Source: CAZMVY01 sp964617875
GTDB taxonomy: Bacteria; Planctomycetota; Phycisphaerae; UBA1845; PWPN01
Length of the DNA: 64,000 nucleotides
Direction of reading: 5' to 3'
NCBI GenBank assembly: GCA_964617875.1
Contig: CAZUAI010000005.1
Location: 1 to 64,000 of the forward strand
Part shown: piece after piece, positions 1-11,822 of the stretch
Layout: each line of letters opens with the position of its first letter
Position numbering within the stretch: position 1 is the stretch's first letter
Notes under the pieces: generated by a model
What the model was told of the DNA's origin: nothing
Database searches by the model: none
The model's input: only the letters and a program-made list of their open reading frames with translations
Position numbers and translations under genes: made by a program

Positions 1-240
1 TGAAAACGTAACCGCCCGGCACTAAACCACTTGGGACGGCAGTGCCATTCGTTCCAGGCATGTTTCAATGGCCCGAACAACTCGCCGGAATGCTGACGTG
101 CGGGCCGCACGGAGACTCCGGCACGCGAACCGCACTGAAATCCAAAACCCAGGTAGACGGACCGTCCCCGGGGCGGCGGGGGCAAAGACGGTGTTGGCTG
201 TGTGCTGCGGGTTCCAGCGGCAGACGGCGGTGCCCGACCT

Positions 241-585
241 CTACGTCCCGGTTGTGCCCTGTGCGGCTACGAGGGCTTGCAGTGCCAGCACCAACTGATC
301 GAGGAGATCCATCAACGCCTCGACGGCGGCAACCTTCATGACGTCGGCGAGATCCTCGGTCTCCTCGGCCGTTATGGTGGGGCCTTCAAGGCTGAGCATC
401 TGCTTGTGGGCTGCGCTGTATTGGCCCACGCCGGTCTTCACACGCGTGCCTGGGCTGCGTGAGTAGCGGTCCTTCACGGCGGGCTGCGTCGCCGCCGACT
501 GCGCCGGGGCCGGGGCCGACACGCACAAGAACGCTCCGCAAAACACCGCCGCCAGGATCGCACCACGCCGCGAACAACGTGTCAT
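241..585 (-). CDS. small secreted protein of unknown function
   Basis: A 114-residue protein. The ATG at 585 is preferred over the in-frame ATG at 627 because GGGAG lies about 8 nt upstream of it and a typical signal peptide follows directly: basic MTRCSRR, a hydrophobic stretch, then a likely cleavage after APAPAQS near residue 28. The mature part is about 85 residues, predicted mostly helical, with a leucine/alanine-rich C-terminal helix. I recognise no family. It lies 57 nt downstream of gyrA on the same strand and may be co-transcribed with it, but nothing links the functions. The low-complexity composition leaves some doubt about its reality. Confidence 0.55.
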   Translation of the reverse strand: MTRCSRRGAILAAVFCGAFLCVSAPAPAQSAATQPAVKDRYSRSPGTRVKTGVGQYSAAHKQMLSLEGPTITAEETEDLADVMKVAAVEALMDLLDQLVLALQALVAAQGTTGT

Positions 586-642
586 GATTAACTCCCGTCG
601 TCTCTCCCTATTGTACCACGCACCCACTGTCGCGCCGCCGCC

Positions 643-3330
<2,688 letters not shown>

Positions 3331-3374
3331 TTCGGCTCCTCGCCGGCCATCGGCGCCGGCGTTCCAGACCCGTT

Positions 3375-3404
3375 TTTATAGCCGATTTTTGCCCCGTTCG
3401 CCAA
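3375..3404 (-). promoter_or_regulatory. predicted sigma70 promoter of gyrA
   Basis: On the minus strand a TTGGCG box (3399-3404) and a TATAAA box (3375-3380) are separated by 18 bases, placing the start of transcription about 35 bases before the gyrA ATG. This is by inspection only. Confidence 0.5.
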
Positions 3405-3494
3405 TGGAGAGGACGGAGTGCTGAGAACCGGGGACCGGGCGGGGATGCGACGGAACGACGGAGCCACGAAGGGCGAAGAAGAGTGCCAAGTGCT

Positions 3495-3723
3495 GCGGTC
3501 GCCACCCCCCGCGAATCGTCACCCCGTGAATTGCCACCCCCGTGGATTGTTACCCCAGCGAATCGTCGCCCTGTGAATCGCCACCCCCGCGAATCGTCAC
3601 CCCGTGAATCGTCACCCCCGCGAAAGCGGGGGTCCAGTCCCTCGGTCGCCTGGCTCTGGATCCCCGCTTTCGCGGGGATGACGGCGTCCCCGAGCATCCG
3701 AGTAACCGAGCATCCGAGTAACC
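3495..3723. repeat. degenerate tandem repeats with a facing pair of GC-rich palindromes
   Basis: The gap between gyrA and the GH99-like gene is filled by repeats. At about 3495-3610 there are imperfect units related to GCGAATCGTCACCCC. Two facing hairpins follow: CCCCCGC-GAAA-GCGGGGG (3615-3632) and TCCCCGC-TTTC-GCGGGGA (3661-3678), each flanked by matching GTCA and TCCAG ends. Next comes a 16-bp unit, GAGCATCCGAGTAACC, repeated at 3692-3707 and 3708-3723. The same palindrome pair next to another degenerate tandem array occurs at 22826-23029. The hairpins resemble dispersed REP-type elements; no open frame here looks coding. Confidence 0.75.
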
Positions 3724-3740
3724 GAGCAACGGACCCGAGG

Positions 3741-5528
3741 TCAATCCGCCGCGTACCGGTACAGGAAGCGGCCCTCGGGGGCGGCGTCGCCACTCACGTA
3801 GAAGTCCATGATGTCGCCCGGCTTCTGGACGTTGTCGGCCCACTTGAAGTCCAGGGACATGCCGGCGGCGTTCGGCGGCAGGCCGAGCGCCTTACGCGGG
3901 ACGGCCACGTGGAGTTCCGGGCCCTTGACGCGGTACCTCGCCTTCGAAACCTTCTTCCACCGCCATCCGCCGTCGTTCCTCTCGACCCACGTTGTGCCGT
4001 CCGACTCGATCGTTCGGTTGACGATGTAGTCGAAGCCCTCCCAGCCCGTCTTCGCGTCCCGGTCGGCGTCGATCAGGAGCCACATCCAGTTCGGATCGGT
4101 GCGCGGCGTGATCGGCTCGCGGGTGCGGACGTAGAAGCAGACGTGCGTTGCGCTTCGCGCCACCTTGGTTACGACGATGTCGTTGCGGCCCGTGCGGTTG
4201 ACGTAACGAAGGCCGCCGGCGCCGTCGAAATCCCGCGGGATCGTTTCACCGATGTGGTCGCGGAACTCGGGGCCGACGTCCTTCCACTGCTCGAACCCGC
4301 CGCCGATCCGGATCGAGGCGGGGGCCGACGCCTTTGGCAGCGGCGGCGCGCCCTTGTACCGCCGGATGTTCGCGATCATCTGCCAGTAGTAGTTGTCGTT
4401 GTGGCTCGCCTTCGCCGGCTCGATGTCGCGACTGTATTCCTGCGTGAACTGGTCCACGAAGACGATCGGTCCGCCCGCCTGGCCCCAGCGGCCGGCGATC
4501 CACTCGTTCCAGCCCGTGATCATGACGAACGGCGGGTTCAACGCCAAGGCCCGCTTCCACTGTTCCTGAAAGTTGAGCCCGCGGTCCACGGCGCCGGGCG
4601 ACGGATCCTGTTTGCCGTCGTGGAAGCTCCGACCGCGGGCGTTGCCCTCGCTCATGTTCGTGGGGTAGCCGTCGTTGATCCGCAGGTTCTGGGCGACGGC
4701 GACGTTGACCTGCTCGGGCTTCTTCGGGTCGTCGGTGTAGCCGTAGACCTGGGGGTAGGCGGTCTCCCAGTGCCAGGCGTACGGCGTGTTGACGATCTCA
4801 AACGGCCAGTGGGCCCGGCGGAGCGTGAAGAACGCCTTAAGTTCCGGACTTGCCTGGGCCGGATCGCAGATCATGAGCGGCTTGCCCTGCCAGTGGAACC
4901 ACAGCTCGCGGAAGTCGCCGGGCTTGTACAGGTCGTTGTAGATCGCCTGGGCCGTCTTGCCGGCCTCCGTGTTGACCATGAAGGCAAACTGCGGCGTGGT
5001 CTCGCCGTCACGGCGGACCTGGCGGAAGACCTCGCACAGGGCCCGGTAGATGTCGCGGTACGTGACGGCGTTCGTCGCGTCGAAGATGAGCGTATCGATG
5101 CCGGCGTCGGCGAGGAGGTGGGCGTGCCGGCGGATGACCCACGGGTCGTTGCTGAGGTAGTAGCCGTAAAGCGGCTCGCCCCAGTAGTGCGACAGGCCGA
5201 TCGGCCCCCAGAGGGGCGAATCCGGCTTCTTGAGTGCGTCGGGGTCTTTCGCCAGGATGCGCGAGACGTCGTACGGGCCAGGGGCGTAGGGGCACTTGTT
5301 GTGCCGCTCGTTGAGCCAGAGGAAGTAGAAAATGCCGACGAAGCGGCCGGGCTTCGTCGGCCCGACTTCGACGGGCGACGGCAGACTGCGGCCCAGGGCA
5401 TCAGTCGCCGGCCACGGCACGCCCGCGACGGCACCCGCGGGCTGCCCCCGCGACGGCGTGCCCAACGCCACGGCCAGAATCGCCGACAGCCCCGCGCATG
5501 CCTGGAAGGTCTCGGACGTTCTTGCCAT
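3741..5528 (-). CDS. secreted GH99-like (WNEW motif) protein with C-terminal sandwich domain
   Basis: A 595-residue protein with an N-terminal hydrophobic segment that could act as a signal peptide. Residues about 60-390 look like the TIM barrel of the GH99/GH71-like superfamily: FVGIFYFLW near the start, a bulky-aromatic core, and TGWNEWIAG around residue 338, the hallmark of this group. Residues about 405-595 resemble a CBM9/DOMON-like beta sandwich with a DADRDAKTGW turn. The probable role is binding or hydrolysis of an exported glycan; substrate and activity cannot be told. The gene stands alone, facing the repeat-filled gap next to gyrA. The ATG at 5528 has only a weak GGGGG ribosome site. 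Confidence 0.7.
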   Translation of the reverse strand: MARTSETFQACAGLSAILAVALGTPSRGQPAGAVAGVPWPATDALGRSLPSPVEVGPTKPGRFVGIFYFLWLNERHNKCPYAPGPYDVSRILAKDPDALKKPDSPLWGPIGLSHYWGEPLYGYYLSNDPWVIRRHAHLLADAGIDTLIFDATNAVTYRDIYRALCEVFRQVRRDGETTPQFAFMVNTEAGKTAQAIYNDLYKPGDFRELWFHWQGKPLMICDPAQASPELKAFFTLRRAHWPFEIVNTPYAWHWETAYPQVYGYTDDPKKPEQVNVAVAQNLRINDGYPTNMSEGNARGRSFHDGKQDPSPGAVDRGLNFQEQWKRALALNPPFVMITGWNEWIAGRWGQAGGPIVFVDQFTQEYSRDIEPAKASHNDNYYWQMIANIRRYKGAPPLPKASAPASIRIGGGFEQWKDVGPEFRDHIGETIPRDFDGAGGLRYVNRTGRNDIVVTKVARSATHVCFYVRTREPITPRTDPNWMWLLIDADRDAKTGWEGFDYIVNRTIESDGTTWVERNDGGWRWKKVSKARYRVKGPELHVAVPRKALGLPPNAAGMSLDFKWADNVQKPGDIMDFYVSGDAAPEGRFLYRYAAD

Positions 5529-5783
5529 CTGCGGCCCCCGTGGTTCCGGCGGGAACGCCCCGTGTCCGTCGCGGCTCGAAGCCCCCGCACGAGCCGGATC
5601 ATCCTCGACGCCGGCCGCGGAATCAACGCGGGGGGGCCTGCTGATGCGAGAACCCCTCGCGCAACCACAGTGAGACGGCGCACGCTCGACGTCTCTCGGC
5701 GGTTCTGCCTTTTGCAGAAACGAATCGGGAGCCGCGCTACTCTGGTGAGCCCAGGGGGCCTGCCGCCACTCGAAGCCGGCGGA

Positions 5784-6566
5784 TCATGTCGATGGCAACG
5801 TGACCCCTTGCTGGTCCTTGTGTGGCGCCACGTGCCCGTCCACGTACAGTACGTTGGTCAGGTACGTGCGATAACCGTATTGGCTCTGCCTGTAAAAGTG
5901 CGGATAAGTCCGGCGGTTTTCCGGGATCGTCCATCCAGAGCCGAACGGCCCCATCCAGCCGCACGAGCCGGGATACGCGGTGTAGTTGTCCCACACCCAC
6001 CACGTCCTGCAAACCGAAAGCGTCACGGGGCTCGGGTTCTCCGCCGTCGGGGTTCGCGATGACTTGCGGATCACGAGTTCGTTGTACGCCTTCGACTTGA
6101 TCTCCGCGGCGATGCTGAAGGCGTATGTGTTCTTGTACGCCTGCATCCAGTCTACGGCCGCCGGGCAGATCCACACGTCGCTGCGTCCGTTCATGTACAC
6201 GGCGCCCTTCGTGAGCCGGTTGGTCTTCGCATCCACGTTGTAACCACCCAGCTTGGCTGCCAGACCGTACTTCTCCGGCAGCGAGTTACGGTCGGTCTTG
6301 TCGATCTCTTCGGGCGCCCGCCGGAACGTGTGCCTTCCCAGCGCGTCCTGATCCGGCAACCTGTCTCTGTTGTCGTGGGCGTAATTGACCGACGCCAGTC
6401 CGATGTTGTGAAGCGTCGTATAGCAGAACGTCTTGCGGGCTTGCCCTCGCGCCTGACTCATCGTCGGCAGCAGGATGGCAACCAGCAATGCGATGATCGC
6501 CACCACAACGAGAAGCTCGATGAGAGTAAACCCGCTTCGGACGCGGCTCTTTGTCATCATCGCCAT
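5784..6566 (-). CDS. type IV prepilin-like / pseudopilin protein with C-terminal DGH motif
   Basis: A 260-residue protein of the planctomycete prepilin-type cleavage/methylation family. The N-terminus has a short basic leader, RVRSG, then FTLIELLVVVAIIALL, with the prepilin peptidase site after Gly and the conserved Glu at mature position 5. The hydrophobic helix is followed by a globular domain ending in YVDGHV, the DG element typical of these planctomycete proteins. The ATG at 6566 is chosen over an upstream ATG at 6626 because GGAGAG lies 6 nt away and the leader is then normal. It lies 50 bases downstream of the dockerin-type gene and is probably co-transcribed, which suggests an envelope or secretion role. 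No pilus assembly genes are nearby. Confidence 0.85.
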   Translation of the reverse strand: MAMMTKSRVRSGFTLIELLVVVAIIALLVAILLPTMSQARGQARKTFCYTTLHNIGLASVNYAHDNRDRLPDQDALGRHTFRRAPEEIDKTDRNSLPEKYGLAAKLGGYNVDAKTNRLTKGAVYMNGRSDVWICPAAVDWMQAYKNTYAFSIAAEIKSKAYNELVIRKSSRTPTAENPSPVTLSVCRTWWVWDNYTAYPGSCGWMGPFGSGWTIPENRRTYPHFYRQSQYGYRTYLTNVLYVDGHVAPHKDQQGVTLPST

Positions 6567-6616
6567 GATCTCTCCGATCACACGACCCCAGCGCCGGTGA
6601 TCCGCACGATTCCAGG

Positions 6617-8338
6617 TCACAAGCACGCCAACGGACGATTCGGCCCGTTGAAACAGCCTTGCAGGTAGTTAAAGTCGTTCAAGTCCACGTCGCCGTCAAA
6701 GTCGAAGTCCATGTTGGCGCAGCCGTTTACGTCCGACGGCGGCATATTCGGCCCGTTGAAACACGAGTTAAAGTGGCTGAAATCCTGCAGATCGACATCG
6801 CCATCATGGTCATCATCGACCATGAACTGCTTCAGGATCTCCTGATCCTTCGTGGTGACGGGGGCGTTGGAGATCCCCGTCTTGTCCGAGCGGAAGAGCG
6901 CGCTGCCGTTGAGGTCCGCCTTGAGGTAATCCAGATACCGCGGATCGGTACGGTCCATACCGCTCGTCAGCGTCGAGCTGATCGCCAGTTGCGCGTTGAA
7001 GAAGTCGATGTCCGCCTTCGTGATGGCCCCGTCCCGGTCGAAGTCGCCCGGGTAGTAGACCAGGATGCCGCCCACGCAGCTTTCTTGCGAAGCGAACATG
7101 AGTTCGACGACATCGACACCCGGCGTAGGGGTAACCGTTCGGGTCTGCATTCGGTACGTACCCACGCCCGTACCAGTAGTTCCCGGGTTGGCCATCTGGT
7201 TGAACTCGTATTTCACGGCCCTGGAAGCGAGCACGGCGAATCGCCGGCCGCGATCGTAGAGAACGGTGCCCTGTGTGCTATTCTCATAGAAGTAGAGGTT
7301 ACCCTTGGCATCGGCGGCGGCGTACAGCATACCGCTGCTTGGGTTGGCCAACTCGAGGAACGCCTGCAAAGCCGCACCGGTGAATACTACGCCGTATGTG
7401 CCGTCGTCAACAACCCAGTTCATGCCGCCGGCATTGCCGCTGACCGTTCCGCCGCCCTCAAAGATGATTTGGTCGCCGGTCTTCGTCCCGCCGGTGAGGT
7501 CCCGCACGGTCGTCGGAATGACAGCCGGTTCGGTGTTCGGCCTCGAGGCGCCGGTTTCGTTGAGGATCCGAACCAGCGAGCCCCCCACCATGTCCTTTTT
7601 CCAGATGCCGCCAAAGGTAACGCTGCTATCGAGGAAATACACCGCCTGGGCGTCGCTCGACCACGCGCATTGACGCCCCAAATTGTCGCTGGCGCTATTG
7701 CCGGAGACGCCGATTGCGTCGGCCATCTCCTGCTTGTTGACGAGCGACGTAAACACGTCGTTCCAGTCGGCGATGCCGAGGGCACCGATCGTGCCCCCGT
7801 TACCGTCCTGGGCCGTGGCGTAGTCCGGCAACGCGGACGTCGCCGCACCGATCTTGCGGAGATCGTACGTGAGGAGCCGTTTGGTGTAGTCCCAGCGGAC
7901 CGTGCCACTAATGCTGACGGTCGTCCCATTGCTGGTCAGCACGCAAAGGGTTCCGGGCGGATAAGTCACGCCGTTGTAGGTCACCGTTGCCGGGTTCGGC
8001 AGTAAGCATGATGGGTTAATTGCGCCCGCCCAAGTCGAGTAGGTCAGTCCGGCCGGCACGTTCGGCGATCGCGCGATCCGATTGAGATCGGATTCGGTCA
8101 CATACGCCTGGTCTGCCGGCGCGAGCCAGTATCGGATCGACGAGCCGGACCCGAACTGGGCGGTATAGAAGTCTCCCGTGGAAGCCTGGTAGCCGAAGCC
8201 GCCGATCGCGCCCGTAGTGTTGCCGCGGACCTGAGCCCGCGTAACCAAAACGCGCATGTTGTCCGGCATCGCCGCGAATGCCGGGGCCACGAGCGTCACG
8301 AGCAGACCCAGAGCGACGAAACAACGAGAGTTCAACAT
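6617..8338 (-). CDS. secreted dockerin-type (CFNGPN) repeat protein
   Basis: A 573-residue exported protein. The ATG at 8338 follows a strong GGAGG, and a clear signal peptide ends at AFA near residue 22. The large central part (about 25-460) is beta-rich with no catalytic motif I recognise. From about 465 there is a dockerin-like segment with DFDRDGAITKADIDFF. The C-terminus has two EF-hand-like units, each with a DxDxDGDVDL Ca-binding loop and ending in CFNGPN, with extra cysteines that could pair. In planctomycetes such ends are thought to anchor or organise exported proteins; no cohesin is visible here. A prepilin-like gene follows 50 bases downstream. Confidence 0.85.
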   Translation of the reverse strand: MLNSRCFVALGLLVTLVAPAFAAMPDNMRVLVTRAQVRGNTTGAIGGFGYQASTGDFYTAQFGSGSSIRYWLAPADQAYVTESDLNRIARSPNVPAGLTYSTWAGAINPSCLLPNPATVTYNGVTYPPGTLCVLTSNGTTVSISGTVRWDYTKRLLTYDLRKIGAATSALPDYATAQDGNGGTIGALGIADWNDVFTSLVNKQEMADAIGVSGNSASDNLGRQCAWSSDAQAVYFLDSSVTFGGIWKKDMVGGSLVRILNETGASRPNTEPAVIPTTVRDLTGGTKTGDQIIFEGGGTVSGNAGGMNWVVDDGTYGVVFTGAALQAFLELANPSSGMLYAAADAKGNLYFYENSTQGTVLYDRGRRFAVLASRAVKYEFNQMANPGTTGTGVGTYRMQTRTVTPTPGVDVVELMFASQESCVGGILVYYPGDFDRDGAITKADIDFFNAQLAISSTLTSGMDRTDPRYLDYLKADLNGSALFRSDKTGISNAPVTTKDQEILKQFMVDDDHDGDVDLQDFSHFNSCFNGPNMPPSDVNGCANMDFDFDGDVDLNDFNYLQGCFNGPNRPLACL

Positions 8339-8867
8339 CTTTCTACCTCCATTCACAACAAAACCATGACTCGATGCTACCAAGCATCAGTTCGTCCACA
8401 ACAGGCGACATGAGCGACGGTGCCCTTTCCAGAATACGGGCTCCACCCCGCGCTCTTGTTGCCTAGTATATCCACGCGGCCCGTTGAACGCAAGGGAAAT
8501 CCATTCCCAACGCCCCCAGAATGCTGAGCTTACAGAAAACGACGACCAATGATAAAGCGTGTCCGGATCGAATAGGTTTGGGGGCGATCTATGGCTTGGT
8601 CGATTCGATGACGCCGCATGTCTTGGCGGCTTCCGACCTCCATTGGAACAGCTGGCAGAAGGGGGCGTTTGTCGCGGCGCGCCAACGCCAAAAGATGTCT
8701 TGATCGTCCAGGCCATTGGCCCTTCAGGCGAGCGCCGTCGCGGCGCGCCATTGCAACGCAAGTTGGTCCGGAGGCGGGAAGGCGTGGCCTCGCGTGGCCG
8801 CGAGGACGATGCGACGGGTGACGTGGTGGTGGCTCAGAAGTCCGGCTCGGACCGCGCGTTGAGCATG
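8339..8867. other. intergenic region without recognisable gene
   Basis: About 530 bases between the dockerin-type gene and the tRNA-Ala terminator. Short open frames exist on both strands, but none has a plausible ribosome site with protein-like composition. I see no repeat or RNA structure beyond the terminator at its edge. Confidence 0.5.
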
Positions 8868-8904
8868 AAAAAGGCCACCCGTGGCCGCGATCGGCCGGGT
8901 GGCC
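8868..8904 (-). terminator. intrinsic terminator of tRNA-Ala
   Basis: On the minus strand, just past the 3' end of the tRNA, a 9-bp stem (GGCCACCCG pairing with CGGGTGGCC, 8873-8881 and 8896-8904) is followed by five T residues (8872-8868). This is a textbook rho-independent terminator. Confidence 0.85.
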
Positions 8905-8910
8905 AAAAAG

Positions 8911-8983
8911 TGGAGCCGAGGGGATTCGAACCCCTGACCTGTTCATTGCGAACGAACCGCTCTCCCAGCTGAGCTACGGCCCC
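8911..8983 (-). tRNA. tRNA-Ala (anticodon CGC)
   Basis: A 73-nt cloverleaf folds on the minus strand. The acceptor stem is GGGGCCG/CGGCTCC with the G3-U70 wobble that marks alanine tRNAs. It has a GCTC/GAGC D stem, the anticodon loop TTCGCAA with anticodon CGC (codon GCG), and an AGGGG/CCCCT T stem with TTCGAAT loop. The discriminator is A and CCA is not encoded. A promoter lies just upstream and an intrinsic terminator just downstream, so it is a single-gene transcript. No integrase or attachment-site duplication is seen next to it. Confidence 0.97.
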
Positions 8984-8995
8984 ATGTTGTTGCGT

Positions 8996-9024
8996 ATTCT
9001 ACCGGGTGTAGCACATTCTGGCAA
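8996..9024 (-). promoter_or_regulatory. predicted sigma70 promoter of tRNA-Ala
   Basis: Minus-strand TTGCCA (9019-9024) and TAGAAT (8996-9001) boxes are spaced by 17 bases. The -10 box lies 12 bases before the mature 5' end of the tRNA, as expected for a short tRNA leader. Confidence 0.65.
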
Positions 9025-10013
9025 CAGCGCCATTCGGACGTCATGGCAAACGCACAGAGGCAACGGTTCGCTGGCGCCGCAACACGCAAGCGGGCGTGTT
9101 TTCGGGCTTCGAGTTCGTTCGCGGCCGCAGGCCCGCAGGTGCGAGGCCTGCACCACGAGGCTCGCGGAAAGGGCACAATCCTCGCGGCGTACCGCGTCCC
9201 AAAGAAAGGGCTCGAAATCGACGCCGTTCGCCCGTGTGCCGTTGTTCTGCGAAGAACGCGGATGGGAGAGGGCGGCGTACAGCGGCACCGGCGACACGGC
9301 CGTGGCACGACAGCGGACTCCGCATCCTTGCAGTGGGGGGACGCACCGACGGCGTGCGTCGATGATCTTCGAACGGTTGCGAGGGCTGCGCAGACAGAAA
9401 AACAAATCGGACACGAGATTATTATTTGATGAACCAGGGCTGCATATATTGCCGCGGCCATAGCCGTTCGTTGGCCGTTCGTCACAACCCCTATATTTGG
9501 TATCTCGCGCATTTGTTCCGCAAATTACTGTGACCGAACTGAAAACGTGTGTTTGTCTGGGGTTTCGACCCCACTTGTGTGTGAATCTGCGTGTGATATA
9601 GTGCCCGTGCGGACGCCAGAGCGAGGGCCCAAGCAGGTCAGTAGGGCGGCAGAATAATCCACCGGGTTTTGTCTGGAACATGGGCATGGATGCCGAGTCC
9701 GGCATCCGGTGCTCAATCGAAATCCGTCCGCCGGTCGCACGGAGGCGTCCGGCCAACGGCCCGCAGATGGTTTGGCAGACCAGGCAGCAGCCATCTCGGG
9801 ACAATGCATCGATGGGGCATGGAGGCCTCGTCGATGCCTTGGTCAGTGTGTTCGAAGGGTACGCCCGGGTTTGGGGGCGATTCGGATGACTGTCAAGTGT
9901 AACCTCTGGACCGCAGACCGCGCTTGATGGTTCCCTCGCTCGAAGCCCTTTCCTCCGACGCGTCGCCGCCCGGGCTACCCCCTTTTGGTTCCGTTGTCGG
10001 GCGCGAACCACCT
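9025..10013. other. about 1 kb intergenic region, no gene recognised
   Basis: This stretch is less GC-rich than its surroundings around 9380-9600. Several open frames cross it on both strands, but none looks like a real protein or has a convincing ribosome site. One small hairpin, TGGGG-TTTCGA-CCCCA (9558-9573), looks like an isolated tRNA T arm without the rest of a tRNA. It may be decayed sequence or hold an unrecognised RNA. Confidence 0.45.
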
Positions 10014-10709
10014 CTACTCGATCTGGATCGACAGCAGCGTGGGGCATTCCGCCAGGGAACGGTAGATCTGCGGAATCAGGGAGCGGTCGCGGAAGCGGAC
10101 GTTGTACGTGATTGTCAGCAGCCGGGCGCGAATGTCTCGATGAAAGTCGATGTCGAGGACACGAACGCCGTTCGTTTGCAGGATGCCGGAGACCTTCTCG
10201 ATCTCGTCGGCATGGTCCTCGCAGGTCACGCGAATCGCCTTATACCAATGGCCCTCGACGAACCGCTCGATGACGTTCAGGGCAAACAGGCTGAAGAGGA
10301 TGAGCGCGGCGGCAAAGATCGCAACGGCGTACATGGCAAAGCCGCAGGCCATGCCGACGGCGGCAATGCACCAGAGGGATGCCGCGGTTGTCAGGCCCCG
10401 GATAGCGAGCCCGGACTTGATGATTGCGCCGGCCCCGAGGAAACCCACGCCCGTCATCACAGAGTAGGCCAGACGGGCCGGATCGACCGCGACGGGGCCT
10501 CGCGGACCTGCGTATTTGACGCCGAACACCCTCTCGAAATGGAGGGAGAGGATCATCACGAGGCACGAACCGACGCAGACCAGCAGGTGGGTCCGGAAGC
10601 CGGCGGCCCGGCCGTGATACTCGCGTTCAAGACCGACCGACCCGCCGATGACGGCGGCCAGCACGAGTTGGCCCATCGCTTCCGTTTGCCAGGGCTCCAG
10701 TCCCAGCAT
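10014..10709 (-). CDS. MgtC/SapB family membrane protein
   Basis: A 231-residue protein of the MgtC/SapB family. The N-terminal 140 residues or so contain about four membrane helices with the family signature: GLEREYHGRAAGFRTHLL near residues 25-45, then a helix pair with VGFLGAGAIIK. The remaining 85 residues form a soluble ACT-like domain. Family members affect magnesium homeostasis and ATPase regulation, but which applies here is not shown. The next gene on the same strand upstream, 45 bases away, encodes an ACT-ACT protein and may be co-transcribed. AGGT lies upstream of the ATG. Confidence 0.88.
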   Translation of the reverse strand: MLGLEPWQTEAMGQLVLAAVIGGSVGLEREYHGRAAGFRTHLLVCVGSCLVMILSLHFERVFGVKYAGPRGPVAVDPARLAYSVMTGVGFLGAGAIIKSGLAIRGLTTAASLWCIAAVGMACGFAMYAVAIFAAALILFSLFALNVIERFVEGHWYKAIRVTCEDHADEIEKVSGILQTNGVRVLDIDFHRDIRARLLTITYNVRFRDRSLIPQIYRSLAECPTLLSIQIE

Positions 10710-10754
10710 CAGGGCGACCTCGGTTCCCCGGTTCGGCAGCGGTGCCGCCGGGGA

Positions 10755-11201
10755 CTACTTGGACACGGGGCGACGGGTCCGGAGCGTGGCCGGACGCCGC
10801 CGGGGCCGCGGTTGGCTCAGGATCTTCAGCGCCTTTTTGTTGTCCGCGACCTTCAGGATCGCCGTTGCCCGTCCGCCGCGGGCGCCCGTCGTACAGTACG
10901 CGTAGCCGATGTTGATGTGCGCATCGCCGAGCATCCGACACAGATCGGCCATCGCGCCCGGACGGTCGTCGATCTCGACGCACACCACCTCGGTCTCGGT
11001 CATCGGGACGTTGATCTGGGCAAGGGCGGCCCGGGCTCGCGGCGGATCCTCGACGACAAGACGAAGGACGCCGTGTTCGCTCGAGTCCATCATGGTCAGC
11101 GCGGTGATGTTGATCCGCGCCTTAGCCAGGATGTCGCACACCTGGCCGAGCACGCCGGGCTTGTTAACCAGGAACACCGATAGCTGGGTCTGAAGCGTCA
11201 T
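10755..11201 (-). CDS. tandem ACT-domain protein
   Basis: A 148-residue protein made of two ACT domains. The first (about 5-68) starts QLSVFLVNKPGVLGQVCDIL; the second (about 70-138) contains VEIDDRPGAMADLCRML. Both have the beta-alpha-beta core and glycine-containing loop used to bind amino acids. A basic tail follows. It has no catalytic domain, so a regulatory, amino-acid-sensing role is likely. The ATG at 11201 is preferred over 11240 because GGAGG lies 5 bases upstream. It sits between the RRM gene and mgtC on the same strand. Confidence 0.85.
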   Translation of the reverse strand: MTLQTQLSVFLVNKPGVLGQVCDILAKARINITALTMMDSSEHGVLRLVVEDPPRARAALAQINVPMTETEVVCVEIDDRPGAMADLCRMLGDAHINIGYAYCTTGARGGRATAILKVADNKKALKILSQPRPRRRPATLRTRRPVSK

Positions 11202-11351
11202 GAGGGCCTCCTCGATGGTGGTCTGAAGGGCCGAACGCAACCGTTTTCATTATAGGATCGGTCGACGGCGGCGGCCCCGGCGGAGAACCGTCGAGTCCTC
11301 GCGCGTGTCAACCGTTCAGCCGCGCCGTGCCGCGCCGCGGTCGGGTCGTGC

Positions 11352-11648
11352 TTACCAGCGGCCCCGGCCGCGCCCGCCGCCACCGCCGCCGCCACGCGAA
11401 TCGCTCTTCGGTTTCGCGACGTTGACCGTCAGCGCCCGTCCTTCCCACTCCTTGCCGTTCAGCGCGGCGATGGCCGCCTGGGCCTCCCCGTCGTCCGACA
11501 TTTCGACAAAGCCGAAGCCGCGGGAACGTCCGGTCTCGCGATCGGTGATGATCGACGCCCGTTCGACGGTGCCGTATGCGGAGAACTCCTGCCGGAGTGT
11601 TTCCTCCGTGGCGCTGAACGGAAGATTGCCTACATAGATATTCGTCAT
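11352..11648 (-). CDS. glycine-rich RNA-binding protein (RRM)
   Basis: A 98-residue protein with one RNA recognition motif. RNP2 is IYVGNL (residues 3-8) and RNP1 is RGFGFVEM (about 43-50). A short Gly/Arg tail (GGGGGGGRGRGRW) follows. It resembles the small cyanobacterial-type Rbp proteins that bind single-stranded RNA and are often cold-responsive. The ATG at 11648 has GGAGG about 9 bases upstream; starting at 11708 would add a tail unlike the family. Confidence 0.93.
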   Translation of the reverse strand: MTNIYVGNLPFSATEETLRQEFSAYGTVERASIITDRETGRSRGFGFVEMSDDGEAQAAIAALNGKEWEGRALTVNVAKPKSDSRGGGGGGGRGRGRW

Positions 11649-11822
11649 TGTGCAGCCTCCAGACTCCTGGCCGAAAGACTGATTCGACGGCCAGTGGCGC
11701 CGGGGCAACCTTCACCCACGGGACGATCAGCCAACCGCCCATCGCACAGTCGGACACGGAGAGTGTACGAGTCCGTTCCGGCATTTCAAGCCCCCGCCCG
11801 GCTCGGCAAACGATGCGGGAGC

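Noticed and set aside
3495..3612. Possible CRISPR array in the repeats before gyrA
   Set aside because: Units are short and degenerate with no unique spacers of constant length, and no cas gene is nearby.
8911..8983. tRNA-Ala as an integration site for a mobile island
   Set aside because: No integrase gene and no duplicated tRNA 3' end were seen on either side.
9558..9573. Hairpin like a tRNA T arm (TGGGG-TTTCGA-CCCCA)
   Set aside because: The loop has six bases, and no acceptor, D or anticodon stem can be built around it.
8974..10047. Minus-strand open frame of about 350 codons after the tRNA
   Set aside because: It overlaps the tRNA and its promoter, has Ser/Arg/Pro-rich, Cys-scattered content and no ribosome site.
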